From NCBI GenBank assembly GCA_964017155.1, contig OZ024855.1:930001-994000 (forward strand): a DNA stretch of 64,000 nucleotides. Reading direction: 5' to 3'. Numbering within the stretch: the first letter of the stretch is position 1; the number at the start of each line of letters is the position of its first letter. A program made the translations under genes and the position numbers. The notes beneath the pieces were generated by a model. That model saw only the letters and a program-made list of their open reading frames with translations. It was not told the DNA's origin and did no database searches. The DNA comes from Oasisia sp. SBJ-2009 (Eukaryota; Annelida; Polychaeta; Sabellida; Siboglinidae). Below are positions 39,501-54,157 of the stretch, piece after piece.

Positions 39501-42500
39501 ACGCGCCCGCAAGAGTAGGCATTCATGTACAAGTCGGGCCCACCTCAATTTTGGTATTATAACTGTATCTTTGCCAATATTTGATACTTGATTTTGTTAA
39601 TTCAATCAATTATAATCATCTTGCGCATATTAATGTTTTATATACAGCGCGTCTTAGCAGACTTTTGAGGTCGAAAAGACAGCGTGGTCGGCATAAACAA
39701 ACTGTTTATTGCTCATTCCATATGCACAGCGCAGTAACATGCACCGCTGCGCTTGCGACTGTCACAAATCGCGCTGTCTTTTCGACCTCAACAGTTTGCC
39801 AAGACGCGCTGTTTATAAAACATAAATACGCGCAAGATGATTGTAATTGAATGAATTAATTTAGTCAAGTATCAAATGTTGGCAAAAATACTGATATAAT
39901 AGCAACTTTGAGGTGGGTCCGACTTGTACATAAGTGCCAAATAGTGAAATTCTGAAAACAAATTGAGAGTATACGTGCTTTTATGAGAGAGTGCGCGTGA
40001 AGGTACGCGCCCGCAAGAGTAGGCATTCATGTACAAGTCGAGCCCACCTCAATTTTGGTATTATAACTGTATCTTTGCCAATATTTGATACTTGATTTTG
40101 TTAACTCAATCAATTATAATCATCTTGCGCATATTAATGTTTTATATACAGCGCGTCTTAGCAGACATTTGAGGTCGAAAAGACAGCGTGGTCGGCATAA
40201 ACAAACTGTTTATTGCTCATTCCATATGCACAGCGCAGTAACATGCACCGCTGCGCTTGCGACTGGCACAAATCGCGCTGTCTTTTCGACCTCAACAGTT
40301 TGCCAAGACGCGCTGTTTATAAAACATAAATACGCGCAAGATGATTGTAATTGAATGAATTAATTTAATCAAGTATCAAATGTTGGCAAAAATACTGATA
40401 TAATAGCTACTTTGAGGTGGGTCCGACTTGTACATAAGTGCCAAATAGTGAAATTCTGAACAAAAATTGAGAGTATACGTGCTTTTATAAGAGAGTGCGC
40501 GTGAAGGTACGCGCCCGCAAGAGTAGGCATTCATGTACAAGTCGGGCCCACCTCAATTTTGGTATTATAACTGTATCTTTGCCAATATTTGATACTTGAT
40601 TTTGTTAATTCAATCAATTATAATCATCTTGCGCATATTAATGTTTTATATACAGCGCGTCTTAGCATACATTTGAGGTCGAAAAGACAGCGTGGTCGGC
40701 ATCAACAAACTGTTTATTGCTCATTCCATATGCACAGCGCAGTAACATGCACCGCTGCGCTTGCGACTGGCACAAATCGCGCTGTGTTTTCGACCTCAAC
40801 AGTTTGCCAAGACGCGCTGTTTATAAAACATAAATACGCGCAAGATGATTGTAATTGAATGAATTAATTTAATCAAGTATCAAATGTTGGCAAAAATACT
40901 GATATAATAGCAACTTTGAGGTGGGTCCGACTTGTACATAAGTGCCAAATAGTGAAATTCTGAACAAAAATTGAGAGTATACGTGCTTTTATGAGAGAGT
41001 GCGCGTGAAGGTACGCGCCCGCAAGAGTAGGCATTCATGTACAAGTCGGGCCCACCTCAATGTTGGTATTATAACTGTATCTTTGCCAATATTTGATACT
41101 TGATTTTGTTAATTCAATCAATTATAATCATCTTGCGCATATTAATGTTTTATATACAGCGCGTCTTAGCAGACATTTGAGGTCGAAAAGACAGCGTGGT
41201 CGGCATAAACAAATTGTTTATTGCTCATTCCATATGCACAGCGCAGTAACATGCACCGCTGCGCTTGCGACTGGCACAAATCGCGCTGTCTTTTCGACCT
41301 CAACAGTTTGCCAAGACGCGCTGTTTATAAAACATAAATACGCGCAAGATGATTGTAATTGAATGAATTAATTTAATCAAGTATCAAATGTTGGCAAAAA
41401 TACTGATATAATACCAACATTGAGGTGGGTCCGACTTGTACATAAGTGCCAAATAGTGAAATTCTGAACAAAAATTGAGAGTATACGTGCTTTTATGAGA
41501 GAGAGCGCGTGAAGGTACGCGCCCGCAAGAGTAGGCATTCATGTACAAGTCGGGCCCACCTCAATGTTGGTATTATAACTGTATCTTTGCCAATATTTGA
41601 TACTTGATTTTGTTAATTCAATCAATTATAATCATCTTGCGCATATTAATGTTTTATATACTGCGCGTCTTAGCAGACATTTGAGGTCGAAAAGACAGCG
41701 TGGTCGGCATAAACAAACTGTTTATTGCTCATTCCATATGCACAGCGCAGTAACATGCACCGCTGCCCTTGCGACTGGCAAAAATCGCGCTGTCTTTTCG
41801 ACCTCAACAGTTTGCCAAGACGCGCTGTTTATAAAACATAAATACTCGCAAGATGATTGTAATTGAATGAATTAATTTAATCAAGTATCAAATGTTGGCA
41901 AAAATACTGATATAATAGCAACTTTGAGGTGGGTCCGACTTGTACATAAGTGCCAAATAGTGAAATTCTGAACAAAAATTGAGAGTATACGTGCTTTTAT
42001 GAGAGAGAGCGCGTGAAGGTACGCGCCCGCAAAAGTAGGCATTCATGTACAAGTCGGGCCCACCTCAATTTTGGTATTATAACTGTATCTTTGCCAATAT
42101 TTGATACTTGATTTTGTTAATTCAATCAATTATAATCGTCTTGCGCATATTAATGTTTTATATACAGCGCGTCTTAGCAGACATTTGAGGTCGAAAAGAC
42201 AGCGTGGTCGGCATAAACAAACTGTTTATTGCTCATTCCATATGCACAGCGCAGTAACATGCACCGCTGCTCTTGCGACTGGCACAAATCGTTCTGTCTT
42301 TTCGACCCCAAACGTTTGCCAAGACGCGCTGTTTATAAAACATAAATACGCGCAAGATGATTATAATTGAATGAATTAATTTAATCAAGTATCAAATGTT
42401 GGCCAAAAATAGTGATATAATAGCAACATTGAGGTGGGTCCGACTTGTACATAAGTGCCAAATAGTGAAATTCTGAACAAAAATTGAGAGTATACGTGCT

Positions 42501-44666
42501 TTTATGAGAGAGTGCGCGTGAAGGTACGCGCCCGCAAGAGTAGGCATTCATGTACAAGTCGGGCCCACCTCAATTTTGGTATTATAACTGTATCTTTGCC
42601 AATATTTGATACTTGATTTTGTTAATTCAATCAATTATAATCATCTTGCGCATATTAATGTTTTATATACAGCGCGTCTTAGCATACATTTGAGGTCGAA
42701 AAGACAGCGTGGTCGGCATCAACAAACTGTTTATTGCTCATTCCATATGCACAGCGCAGTAACATGCACCGCTGCGCTTGCGACTGGCACAAATCGCGCT
42801 GTCTTTTCGACCTCAACAGTTTGCCAAGACGCGCTGTTTATAAAACATAAATACTCGCAAGATGATTGTAATTGAATGTATTAATTTAATCAAGTATCAA
42901 ATGTTGGCAAAAATACTGATATAATAGCAACTTTGAGGTGGGTCCGACTTGTACATAAGTGCCAAATAGTGAAATTCTGAACAAAAATTGAGAGTATACG
43001 TGCTTTTATAAGAGAGAGCGCGTGAAGGTACGCGCCCGCAAAAGTAGGCATTCATGTACAAGTCGGGCCCACCTCAATTTTGGTATTATAACTGTATCTT
43101 TGCCAATATTTGATACTTGATTTTGTTAACTCAATCAATTATAATCATCTTGCGCATATTAATGTTTTATATACAGCGCGTCTTAGCAGACATTTGAGGT
43201 CGAAAAAACAGCGTGGTCGGCATAAACAAACTGTTTATTGCTTATTCCATATGCACAGCGCAGTAACATGCACCGCTGCGCTTCCGACTGGCACAAATCG
43301 CGCTGTCTTTTCGACCTCAACAGTTTGCCAAGACGCGCTGTTTATAAAACATAAATACGCGCAAGATGATTGTAATTGAATGAATTAATTTAATCAAGTA
43401 TCAAATGTTGGCAAAAATACTGATATAATAGCAACTTTGAGGTGGGTCCGACTTGTACATAAGTGCCAAATAGTGAAATTCTGAACAAAAATTGAGAGTA
43501 TACGTGCTTTTATGAGAGAGAGCGCGTGAAGGTACGCGCCCGCAAGAGTAAGCATTCATGTACAAGTCGGGCCCACCTCAATTTTGGTATTATAACTGTA
43601 TCTTTGCCAATATTTGATACTTGATTTTGTTAATTCAATCAATTATAATCATCTTGCGCATATTTATGTTTTATATACAGCGCGTCTTAGCAGACTTTTG
43701 AGGTCGAAAAGACATCGCGGTCGGCATAAACAAACTGTACAACGCTCATTTCATATGCTCAGCGCAGTAACATGCACCGCTGCGCTTGCGACTGGCACAA
43801 ATCGCGCTGTCTTTTCGACCTCAAAAGTTTGCCAAGACGCGCTGTTTATAAAATATAAATACGCGCAAGATGATTATAATTCAATGAATTGATTTAATCA
43901 AGTATCAAATGTTGGCAAAAATACTGATATAATAACAACATTGAGGTGGGTCCGACTTGTACATAAGTGCCAAATAGTGAAATACTGAAAACAAATTGAG
44001 AGTATACGTGCTTTTATGAGAGAGTGCGCGTGAAGGTACGCGCCCGCAAGTGTAGGCATTTATGTACAAGTCGGGCCCACCTCAATTTTGGTATTATAAC
44101 TGTATCTTTGCCAACATTTGATACTTGATTTTGTTAATTCAATCAATTATAATCATCTTGCGCATATTAATGTTTTATTTATAGCGCGTCTTAGCAGACT
44201 TTTGAGGTCGAAAAGACAGCGCGGTCGGCATAAACAAACTGTTCATCGCTCATTTCATATGCTCAACGCAGTAACATGCACCGCTGCGCTTGCGATTGGC
44301 ACAAGTCGCGCTGTCTTTTCGACCTCAAAAGTTTGCCAAGACGCGCTGTTTATAAAACATATACACGCGCAAGATGATTATAATTCAATGAATTAATTTA
44401 ATCAAGTATCAAATGTTGGCAAAAATACTGATATAATAACAACATTGAGGTGGGTCCGACTTGTACATAAGTGCCAAATAGTGAAATACTGAAAACAAAT
44501 TGAGAGTATACGTGCTTTTATGAGAGAGTGCGCGTGAAGGTACGCGCCCGCAAGTGTAGGCATTGATGTACAAGTCGGGCCCACCTCAATTTTGGTATTA
44601 TAACTGTATCTTTGCCAACATTTGATACTTGATTTTTTTAATTCAATCAATTATAATCATCTTGCG
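36600..44666. repeat. Large tandem duplication, 8067 bp, copy 1
   Basis: Sixteen monomers in the order V W Q' R T U' P Q R S T U V W X Y recur 8067 bp downstream. Private markers shared with copy 2 include a nine-A run near 36930 (44997 in copy 2), caaaagtaggc before the rare gatatttgatttt in U', gctgctcttgcg in U (42270), tataagagagagcg (43008) and cttccgactggc (43282). Edges are approximate because the exchange point lies between the markers gattttttta and catacattt of the hybrid unit at 44366. Confidence 0.85.
43358..44365. repeat. Divergent monomer pair X-Y, second occurrence
   Basis: Units at 43358 and 43862 carry the X and Y markers (gacatcgcgg, tgtacaacgc, ttatttatagcg, gttcatcgc). 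They differ from the first pair at a few points, for example gctcatttcat in X where the first has gctcacttcat, and ctcaacgcag with acatatacacg in Y where the first has ctcagcgcag with acataattacg. They are followed by a Z/V hybrid at 44366 rather than by tau. Confidence 0.82.
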
Positions 44667-47600
44667 CATATTAATGTTTTATATACAGCGCGTCTTAGCA
44701 TACATTTGAGGTCGAAAAGACAGCGTGGTCGGCATCAACAAACTGTTTATTGCTCATTCCATATGCACAGCGCAGTAACATGCACCGCTGCGCTTGCGAC
44801 TGGCACAAATCGCGCTGTCTTTTCGACCTCAACAGTTTGCCAAGACGCGCTGTTTATAAAACATAAATACTCGCAAGATGATTGTAATTGAATGTATTAA
44901 TTTAATCAAGTATCAAATGTTGGCAAAAATACTGATATAATAGCAACTTTGAGGTGGGTCCGACTTGTACATAAGTGCCAAATAGTGAAATTCTGAAAAA
45001 AAAATTGAGAGTATACGTGCTTTTATGAGAGAGAGCGCGTGAAGGTACGCGCCCGCAAAAGTAGGCATTCATGTACAAGTCGGGCCCACCTCAATTTTGG
45101 TATTATAACTGTATCTTTGCCAATATTTGATACTTGATTTTGTTAACTCAATCAATTATAATCATCTTGCGCATATTAATGTTTTATATACAGCGCGTCT
45201 TAGCAGACATTTGAGGTCGAAAAAACAGCGTGGTCGGCATAAACAAACTGTTTATTGCTTATTCCATATGCACAGCGCAGTAACATGCACCGCTGCGCTT
45301 GCGACTGGCACAAATCGCGCTGTCTTTTCGACCTCAACAGTTTGCCAAGACGCGCTGTTTATAAAACATAAATACGCGCAAGATGATTGTAATTGAATGA
45401 ATTAATTTAATCAAGTATCAAATGTTGGCAAAAATACTGATATAATAGCAACTTTGAGGTGGGTCCGACTTGTACATAAGTGCCAAATAGTGAAATTCTG
45501 AACAAAAATTGAGAGTATACGTGCTTTTATGAGAGAGAGCGCGTGAAAGTACGCGCCCGCAAGAGTAAGCATTCATGTACAAGTCGGGCCCACCTCAATT
45601 TTGGTATTATAACTGTATCTTTGCCAATATTTGATACTTGATTTTGTTAACTCAATCAATTATAATCATCTTGCGCATATTAATGTTTTATATACAGCGC
45701 GTCTTAGCAGACATTTGAGGTCGAAAAGACAGCGTGGTCGGCATAAACAAACTGTTTATTGCTCATTCCATATGCACAGCGCAGTAACATGCACCTCTGC
45801 GCTTGCGACTGGCACAAATCGCGCTGTCTTTTCGACCTCAACAGTTTGCCAAGACGCGCTGTTTATAAAACATAAATACGCGCAAGATGATTGTAATTGA
45901 ATGAATTAATTTAATCAAGTATCAAATGTTGGCAAAAATACTGATATAATAGCTACTTTGAGGTGGGTCCGACTTGTACATAAGTGCCAAATAGTGAAAT
46001 TCTGAACAAAAATTGAGAGTATACGTGCTTTTATGAGAGAGTGCGCGTGAAGGTACGCGCCCGCAAGAGTAGGCATTCATGTACAAGTCGGGCCCACCTC
46101 AATTTTGGTATTATAACTGTATCTTTGCCAATATTTGATACTTGATTTTGTTAATTCAATCAATTATAATCATCTTGCGCATATTAATGTTTTATATACA
46201 GCGCGTCTTAGCATACATTTGAGGTCGAAAAGACAGCGTGGTCGGCATCAACAAACTGTTTATTGCTCATTCCATATGCACAGCGCAGTAACATGCACCG
46301 CTGCGCTTGCGACTGGCACAAATCGCGCTGTCTTTTCGACCTCAACAGTTTGCCAAGACGCGCTGTTTATAAAACATAAATACGCGCAAGATGATTGTAA
46401 TTGAATGAATTAATTTAATCAAGTATCAAATGTTGGCAAAAATACTGATATAATACCAACATTGAGGTGGGTCCGACTTGTACATAAGTGCCAAATAGTG
46501 AAATTCTGAACAAAAATTGAGAGTATACGTGCTTTTATGAGAGAGAGCGCGTGAAGGTACGCGCCCGCAAGAGTAGGCATTCATGTACAAGTCGGGCCCA
46601 CCTCAATGTTGGTATTATAACTGTATCTTTGCCAATATTTGATACTTGATTTTGTTAATTCAATCAATTATAATCATCTTGCGCATATTAATGTTTTATA
46701 TACTGCGCGTCTTAGCAGACATTTGAGGTCGAAAAGACAGCGTGGTCGGCATAAACAAACTGTTTATTGCTCATTCCATATGCACAGCGCAGTAACATGC
46801 ACCGCTGCCCTTGCGACTGGCAAAAATCGCGCTGTCTTTTCGACCTCAACAGTTTGCCAAGACGCGCTGTTTATAAAACATAAATACTCGCAAGATGATT
46901 GTAATTGAATGAATTAATTTAATCAAGTATCAAATGTTGGCAAAAATACTGATATAATAGCAACTTTGAGGTGGGTCCGACTTGTACATAAGTGCCAAAT
47001 AGTGAAATTCTGAACAAAAATTGAGAGTATACGTGCTTTTATGAGAGAGAGCGCGTGAAGGTACGCGCCCGCAAAAGTAGGCATTCATGTACAAGTCGGG
47101 CCCACCTCAATTTTGGTATTATAACTGTATCTTTGCCAATATTTGATATTTGATTTTGTTAATTCAATCAATTATAATCGTCTTGCGCCTATTAATGTTT
47201 TATATACAGCGCGTCTTAGCAGACATTTGAGGTCGAAAAAACAGCGTAGTCGGCATAAACAAACTGTTTATTGCTCATTCCATATGCACAGCGCAGTAAC
47301 ATGCACCGCTGCGCTTGCGACTGGCACAAATCGTTCTGTCTTTTCGACCCCAAACGTTTGCCAAGACGCGCTGTTTATAAAACATAAATACGCGCAAGAT
47401 GATTATAATTGAATGAATTAATTTAATCAAGTATCAAATGTTGGCCAAAAATAGTGATATAATAGCAACATTGAGGTGGGTCCGACTTGTACATAAGTGC
47501 CAAATAGTGAAATACTGAACACAAATTGAGAGTATACGTGCTTTTATGAGAGAGTGCGCGTGAAAGTACGCGCCCGCAAGAGTAGGCATTCATGTACAAG

Positions 47601-50600
47601 TCGGGCCCACCTCAATTTTGGTATTATAACTGTATCTTTGCCAATATTTGATACTTGATTTTGTTAATTCAATCAATTATAATCATCTTGCCCATATTAA
47701 TGTTTTATATACAGCGCGTCTTAGCAGACTTTTGAGGTCGAAAAGACAGCGTGGTCGGCATAAACAAACTGTTTATTGCTCATTCCATATGCACAGCGCA
47801 GTAACATGCACCGCTGCGCTTGCGACTGTCACAAATCGCGCTGTCTTTTCGACCTCAACAGTTTGCCAAGACGCGCTGTTTATAAAACATAAATACGCGC
47901 AAGATGATTGTAATTGAATGAATTAATTTAGTCAAGTATCAAATGTTGGCAAAAATACTGATATAATAGCAACTTTGAGGTGGGTCCGACTTGTACATAA
48001 GTGCCAAATAGTGAAATTCTGAAAACAAATTGAGAGTATACGTGCTTTTATGAGAGAGTGCGCGTGAAGGTACGCGCCCGCAAGAGTAGGCATTCATGTA
48101 CAAGTCGAGCCCACCTCAATTTTGGTATTATAACTGTATCTTTGCCAATATTTGATACTTGATTTTGTTAACTCAATCAATTATAATCATCTTGCGCATA
48201 TTAATGTTTTATATACAGCGCGTCTTAGCAGACATTTGAGGTCGAAAAGACAGCGTGGTCGGCATAAACAAACTGTTTATTGCTCATTCCATATGCACAG
48301 CGCAGTAACATGCACCGCTGCGCTTGCGACTGGCACAAATCGCGCTGTCTTTTCGACCTCAACAGTTTGCCAAGACGCGCTGTTTATAAAACATAAATAC
48401 GCGCAAGATGATTGTAATTGAATGAATTAATTTAATCAAGTATCAAATGTTGGCAAAAATACTGATATAATAGCTACTTTGAGGTGGGTCCGACTTGTAC
48501 ATAAGTGCCAAATAGTGAAATTCTGAACAAAAATTGAGAGTATACGTGCTTTTATAAGAGAGTGCGCGTGAAGGTACGCGCCCGCAAGAGTAGGCATTCA
48601 TGTACAAGTCGGGCCCACCTCAATTTTGGTATTATAACTGTATCTTTGCCAATATTTGATACTTGATTTTGTTAATTCAATCAATTATAATCATCTTGCG
48701 CATATTAATGTTTTATATACAGCGCGTCTTAGCATACATTTGAGGTCGAAAAGACAGCGTGGTCGGCATCAACAAACTGTTTATTGCTCATTCCATATGC
48801 ACAGCGCAGTAACATGCACCGCTGCGCTTGCGACTGGCACAAATCGCGCTGTGTTTTCGACCTCAACAGTTTGCCAAGACGCGCTGTTTATAAAACATAA
48901 ATACGCGCAAGATGATTGTAATTGAATGAATTAATTTAATCAAGTATCAAATGTTGGCAAAAATACTGATATAATAGCAACTTTGAGGTGGGTCCGACTT
49001 GTACATAAGTGCCAAATAGTGAAATTCTGAACAAAAATTGAGAGTATACGTGCTTTTATGAGAGAGTGCGCGTGAAGGTACGCGCCCGCAAGAGTAGGCA
49101 TTCATGTACAAGTCGGGCCCACCTCAATGTTGGTATTATAACTGTATCTTTGCCAATATTTGATACTTGATTTTGTTAATTCAATCAATTATAATCATCT
49201 TGCGCATATTAATGTTTTATATACAGCGCGTCTTAGCAGACATTTGAGGTCGAAAAGACAGCGTGGTCGGCATAAACAAATTGTTTATTGCTCATTCCAT
49301 ATGCACAGCGCAGTAACATGCACCGCTGCGCTTGCGACTGGCACAAATCGCGCTGTCTTTTCGACCTCAACAGTTTGCCAAGACGCGCTGTTTATAAAAC
49401 ATAAATACGCGCAAGATGATTGTAATTGAATGAATTAATTTAATCAAGTATCAAATGTTGGCAAAAATACTGATATAATACCAACATTGAGGTGGGTCCG
49501 ACTTGTACATAAGTGCCAAATAGTGAAATTCTGAACAAAAATTGAGAGTATACGTGCTTTTATGAGAGAGAGCGCGTGAAGGTACGCGCCCGCAAGAGTA
49601 GGCATTCATGTACAAGTCGGGCCCACCTCAATGTTGGTATTATAACTGTATCTTTGCCAATATTTGATACTTGATTTTGTTAATTCAATCAATTATAATC
49701 ATCTTGCGCATATTAATGTTTTATATACTGCGCGTCTTAGCAGACATTTGAGGTCGAAAAGACAGCGTGGTCGGCATAAACAAACTGTTTATTGCTCATT
49801 CCATATGCACAGCGCAGTAACATGCACCGCTGCCCTTGCGACTGGCAAAAATCGCGCTGTCTTTTCGACCTCAACAGTTTGCCAAGACGCGCTGTTTATA
49901 AAACATAAATACTCGCAAGATGATTGTAATTGAATGAATTAATTTAATCAAGTATCAAATGTTGGCAAAAATACTGATATAATAGCAACTTTGAGGTGGG
50001 TCCGACTTGTACATAAGTGCCAAATAGTGAAATTCTGAACAAAAATTGAGAGTATACGTGCTTTTATGAGAGAGAGCGCGTGAAGGTACGCGCCCGCAAA
50101 AGTAGGCATTCATGTACAAGTCGGGCCCACCTCAATTTTGGTATTATAACTGTATCTTTGCCAATATTTGATACTTGATTTTGTTAATTCAATCAATTAT
50201 AATCGTCTTGCGCATATTAATGTTTTATATACAGCGCGTCTTAGCAGACATTTGAGGTCGAAAAGACAGCGTGGTCGGCATAAACAAACTGTTTATTGCT
50301 CATTCCATATGCACAGCGCAGTAACATGCACCGCTGCTCTTGCGACTGGCACAAATCGTTCTGTCTTTTCGACCCCAAACGTTTGCCAAGACGCGCTGTT
50401 TATAAAACATAAATACGCGCAAGATGATTATAATTGAATGAATTAATTTAATCAAGTATCAAATGTTGGCCAAAAATAGTGATATAATAGCAACATTGAG
50501 GTGGGTCCGACTTGTACATAAGTGCCAAATAGTGAAATTCTGAACAAAAATTGAGAGTATACGTGCTTTTATGAGAGAGTGCGCGTGAAGGTACGCGCCC

Positions 50601-52733
50601 GCAAGAGTAGGCATTCATGTACAAGTCGGGCCCACCTCAATTTTGGTATTATAACTGTATCTTTGCCAATATTTGATACTTGATTTTGTTAATTCAATCA
50701 ATTATAATCATCTTGCGCATATTAATGTTTTATATACAGCGCGTCTTAGCATACATTTGAGGTCGAAAAGACAGCGTGGTCGGCATCAACAAACTGTTTA
50801 TTGCTCATTCCATATGCACAGCGCAGTAACATGCACCGCTGCGCTTGCGACTGGCACAAATCGCGCTGTCTTTTCGACCTCAACAGTTTGCCAAGACGCG
50901 CTGTTTATAAAACATAAATACTCGCAAGATGATTGTAATTGAATGTATTAATTTAATCAAGTATCAAATGTTGGCAAAAATACTGATATAATAGCAACTT
51001 TGAGGTGGGTCCGACTTGTACATAAGTGCCAAATAGTGAAATTCTGAACAAAAATTGAGAGTATACGTGCTTTTATAAGAGAGAGCGCGTGAAGGTACGC
51101 GCCCGCAAAAGTAGGCATTCATGTACAAGTCGGGCCCACCTCAATTTTGGTATTATAACTGTATCTTTGCCAATATTTGATACTTGATTTTGTTAACTCA
51201 ATCAATTATAATCATCTTGCGCATATTAATGTTTTATATACAGCGCGTCTTAGCAGACATTTGAGGTCGAAAAAACAGCGTGGTCGGCATAAACAAACTG
51301 TTTATTGCTTATTCCATATGCACAGCGCAGTAACATGCACCGCTGCGCTTCCGACTGGCACAAATCGCGCTGTCTTTTCGACCTCAACAGTTTGCCAAGA
51401 CGCGCTGTTTATAAAACATAAATACGCGCAAGATGATTGTAATTGAATGAATTAATTTAATCAAGTATCAAATGTTGGCAAAAATACTGATATAATAGCA
51501 ACTTTGAGGTGGGTCCGACTTGTACATAAGTGCCAAATAGTGAAATTCTGAACAAAAATTGAGAGTATACGTGCTTTTATGAGAGAGAGCGCGTGAAGGT
51601 ACGCGCCCGCAAGAGTAAGCATTCATGTACAAGTCGGGCCCACCTCAATTTTGGTATTATAACTGTATCTTTGCCAATATTTGATACTTGATTTTGTTAA
51701 TTCAATCAATTATAATCATCTTGCGCATATTTATGTTTTATATACAGCGCGTCTTAGCAGACTTTTGAGGTCGAAAAGACATCGCGGTCGGCATAAACAA
51801 ACTGTACAACGCTCATTTCATATGCTCAGCGCAGTAACATGCACCGCTGCGCTTGCGACTGGCACAAATCGCGCTGTCTTTTCGACCTCAAAAGTTTGCC
51901 AAGACGCGCTGTTTATAAAATATAAATACGCGCAAGATGATTATAATTCAATGAATTGATTTAATCAAGTATCAAATGTTGGCAAAAATACTGATATAAT
52001 AACAACATTGAGGTGGGTCCGACTTGTACATAAGTGCCAAATAGTGAAATACTGAAAACAAATTGAGAGTATACGTGCTTTTATGAGAGAGTGCGCGTGA
52101 AGGTACGCGCCCGCAAGTGTAGGCATTTATGTACAAGTCGGGCCCACCTCAATTTTGGTATTATAACTGTATCTTTGCCAACATTTGATACTTGATTTTG
52201 TTAATTCAATCAATTATAATCATCTTGCGCATATTAATGTTTTATTTATAGCGCGTCTTAGCAGACTTTTGAGGTCGAAAAGACAGCGCGGTCGGCATAA
52301 ACAAACTGTTCATCGCTCATTTCATATGCTCAACGCAGTAACATGCACCGCTGCGCTTGCGATTGGCACAAGTCGCGCTGTCTTTTCGACCTCAAAAGTT
52401 TGCCAAGACGCGCTGTTTATAAAACATATACACGCGCAAGATGATTATAATTCAATGAATTAATTTAATCAAGTATCAAATGTTGGCAAAAATACTGATA
52501 TAATAACAACATTGAGGTGGGTCCGACTTGTACATAAGTGCCAAATAGTGAAATACTGAAAACAAATTGAGAGTATACGTGCTTTTATGAGAGAGTGCGC
52601 GTGAAGGTACGCGCCCGCAAGTGTAGGCATTGATGTACAAGTCGGGCCCACCTCAATTTTGGTATTATAACTGTATCTTTGCCAACATTTGATACTTGAT
52701 TTTTTTAATTCAATCAATTATAATCATCTTGCG
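44667..52733. repeat. Large tandem duplication, 8067 bp, copy 2
   Basis: This follows copy 1 directly and differs from it at only two positions I noticed: cgcctatta near 47188 (copy 1 has cgcatatta near 39121) and tgcccatatt near 47691 (copy 1 has tgcgcatatt near 39624). After its end the sequence continues as an intact Z unit and tau. The hybrid Z/V unit at 44366 is the duplication joint. Such near identity suggests a recent event. It could also reflect assembly of a repetitive region. Confidence 0.83.
51425..52432. repeat. Divergent monomer pair X-Y, third occurrence
   Basis: Units at 51425 and 51929 match the second X-Y pair 8067 bp upstream at all positions I compared. They are followed by an intact Z unit (52433) and then tau (52937), so this is the only place in the window where the order X-Y-Z-tau is complete. 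Confidence 0.83.
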
Positions 52734-54157
52734 CATATTAATGTTTTATATATAGCGCGTCTTAGCAGACTTTTGAGGTCGAAAAGACAGCGTGGTCGGC
52801 ATAAACAAACTGTTTATCGCTCATATCATATGCACAGCGCAGAAACATGCACCGCTGCGCTTGCGACTGGCACAAATCGTTCTGTCTTTTCGACCCCAAA
52901 CGTTTGCCAAGACGCGCTGTTTATAAAACATAAATACGCGCAAGATGATTATAATTGAATGAATTAATTTAATCAAGTATCAAATGTTGGCCAAAAATAG
53001 TGATATAATAGCAACATTGAGGTGGGTCCGACTTGTACATAAGTGCCAAATAGTGAAATAGTGACCGCTGCGCTTGCGACTGGCACAAATCGCGCTGTCT
53101 TTTCGACCTCAAAAGTTTGCCAAGACGCGCTGTTTATAAAACATAATTACGCGCAAGATGATTATAATTGAATGAATTAATTTAATCAATTATCAAATGT
53201 TGGCAAAAATACTGATATAATAGCAACATTGAGGTGGGTCCGACTTGTACATAAGTGCCAAATAGTGAAATACTGAACACAAATTGAGAGTATACGTGCT
53301 TTTATGAGAGAGTGCGCGTGAAAGTACGCGCCCGCAAGAGTAGGCATTCATGTACAAGTCGGGCCCACCTCAATTTTGGTATTATAACTGTATCTTTGCC
53401 AATATTTGATACTTGATTTTGTTAATTCAATCAATTATAATCATCTTGCGCATATTAATGTTTTATATACAGCGCGTCTTAGCAGACTTTTGAGGTCGAA
53501 AAGACAGCGTGGTCGGCATAAACAAACTGTTTATTGCTCATTCCATATGCACAGCGCAGTAACATGCACCGCTGCGCTTGCGACTGTCACAAATCGCGCT
53601 GTCTTTTCGACCTCAACAGTTTGCCAAGACGCGCTGTTTATAAAACATAAATACGCGCAAGATGATTGTAATTGAATGAATTAATTTAGTCAAGTATCAA
53701 ATGTTGGCAAAAATACTGATATAATAGCAACTTTGAGGTGGGTCCGACTTGTACATAAGTGCCAAATAGTGAAATTCTGAAAACAAATTGAGAGTATACG
53801 TGCTTTTATGAGAGAGTGCGCGTGAAGGTACGCGCCCGCAAGAGTAGGCATTCATGTACAAGTCGAGCCCACCTCAATTTTGGTATTATAACTGTATCTT
53901 TGCCAATATTTGATACTTGATTTTGTTAACTCAATCAATTATAATCATCTTGCGCATATTAATGTTTTATATACAGCGCGTCTTAGCAGACATTTGAGGT
54001 CGAAAAGACAGCGTGGTCGGCATAAACAAACTGTTTATTGCTCATTCCATATGCACAGCGCAGTAACATGCACCGCTGCGCTTGCGACTGGCACAAATCG
54101 CGCTGTCTTTTCGACCTCAACAGTTTGCCAAGACGCGCTGTTTATAAAACATAAATA
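52433..54157. repeat. Z-tau-P-Q segment, copy 1 of a duplication spaced 8783 bp
   Basis: Units Z (52433), tau (52937), P (53150) and Q (53654) recur as units 61216, 61720, 61933 and 62437, exactly 8783 bp downstream. They share gattttttta, tatatatagcg, cgctcatatc, cagaaacatg, the tau joint, tagtcaag and gtcgagccc. The copies part at the end of Q: here the next unit begins ctcgcaag (V type), while the later copy keeps cgcgcaag. Confidence 0.84.
52937..53149. repeat. Truncated monomer tau, 213 bp, copy 2
   Basis: It has the same deletion joint and the same gtga filler as the copy at 27012. The left part differs in having ggccaaaaatagtg, the one-base-longer variant that normally follows a class U monomer, which explains 213 rather than 212 bp. 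It follows a Z unit ending with U-type sequence (cgttctg, accccaaacg). The deletion therefore happened once, and this copy acquired a new left flank by recombination. Confidence 0.92.
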
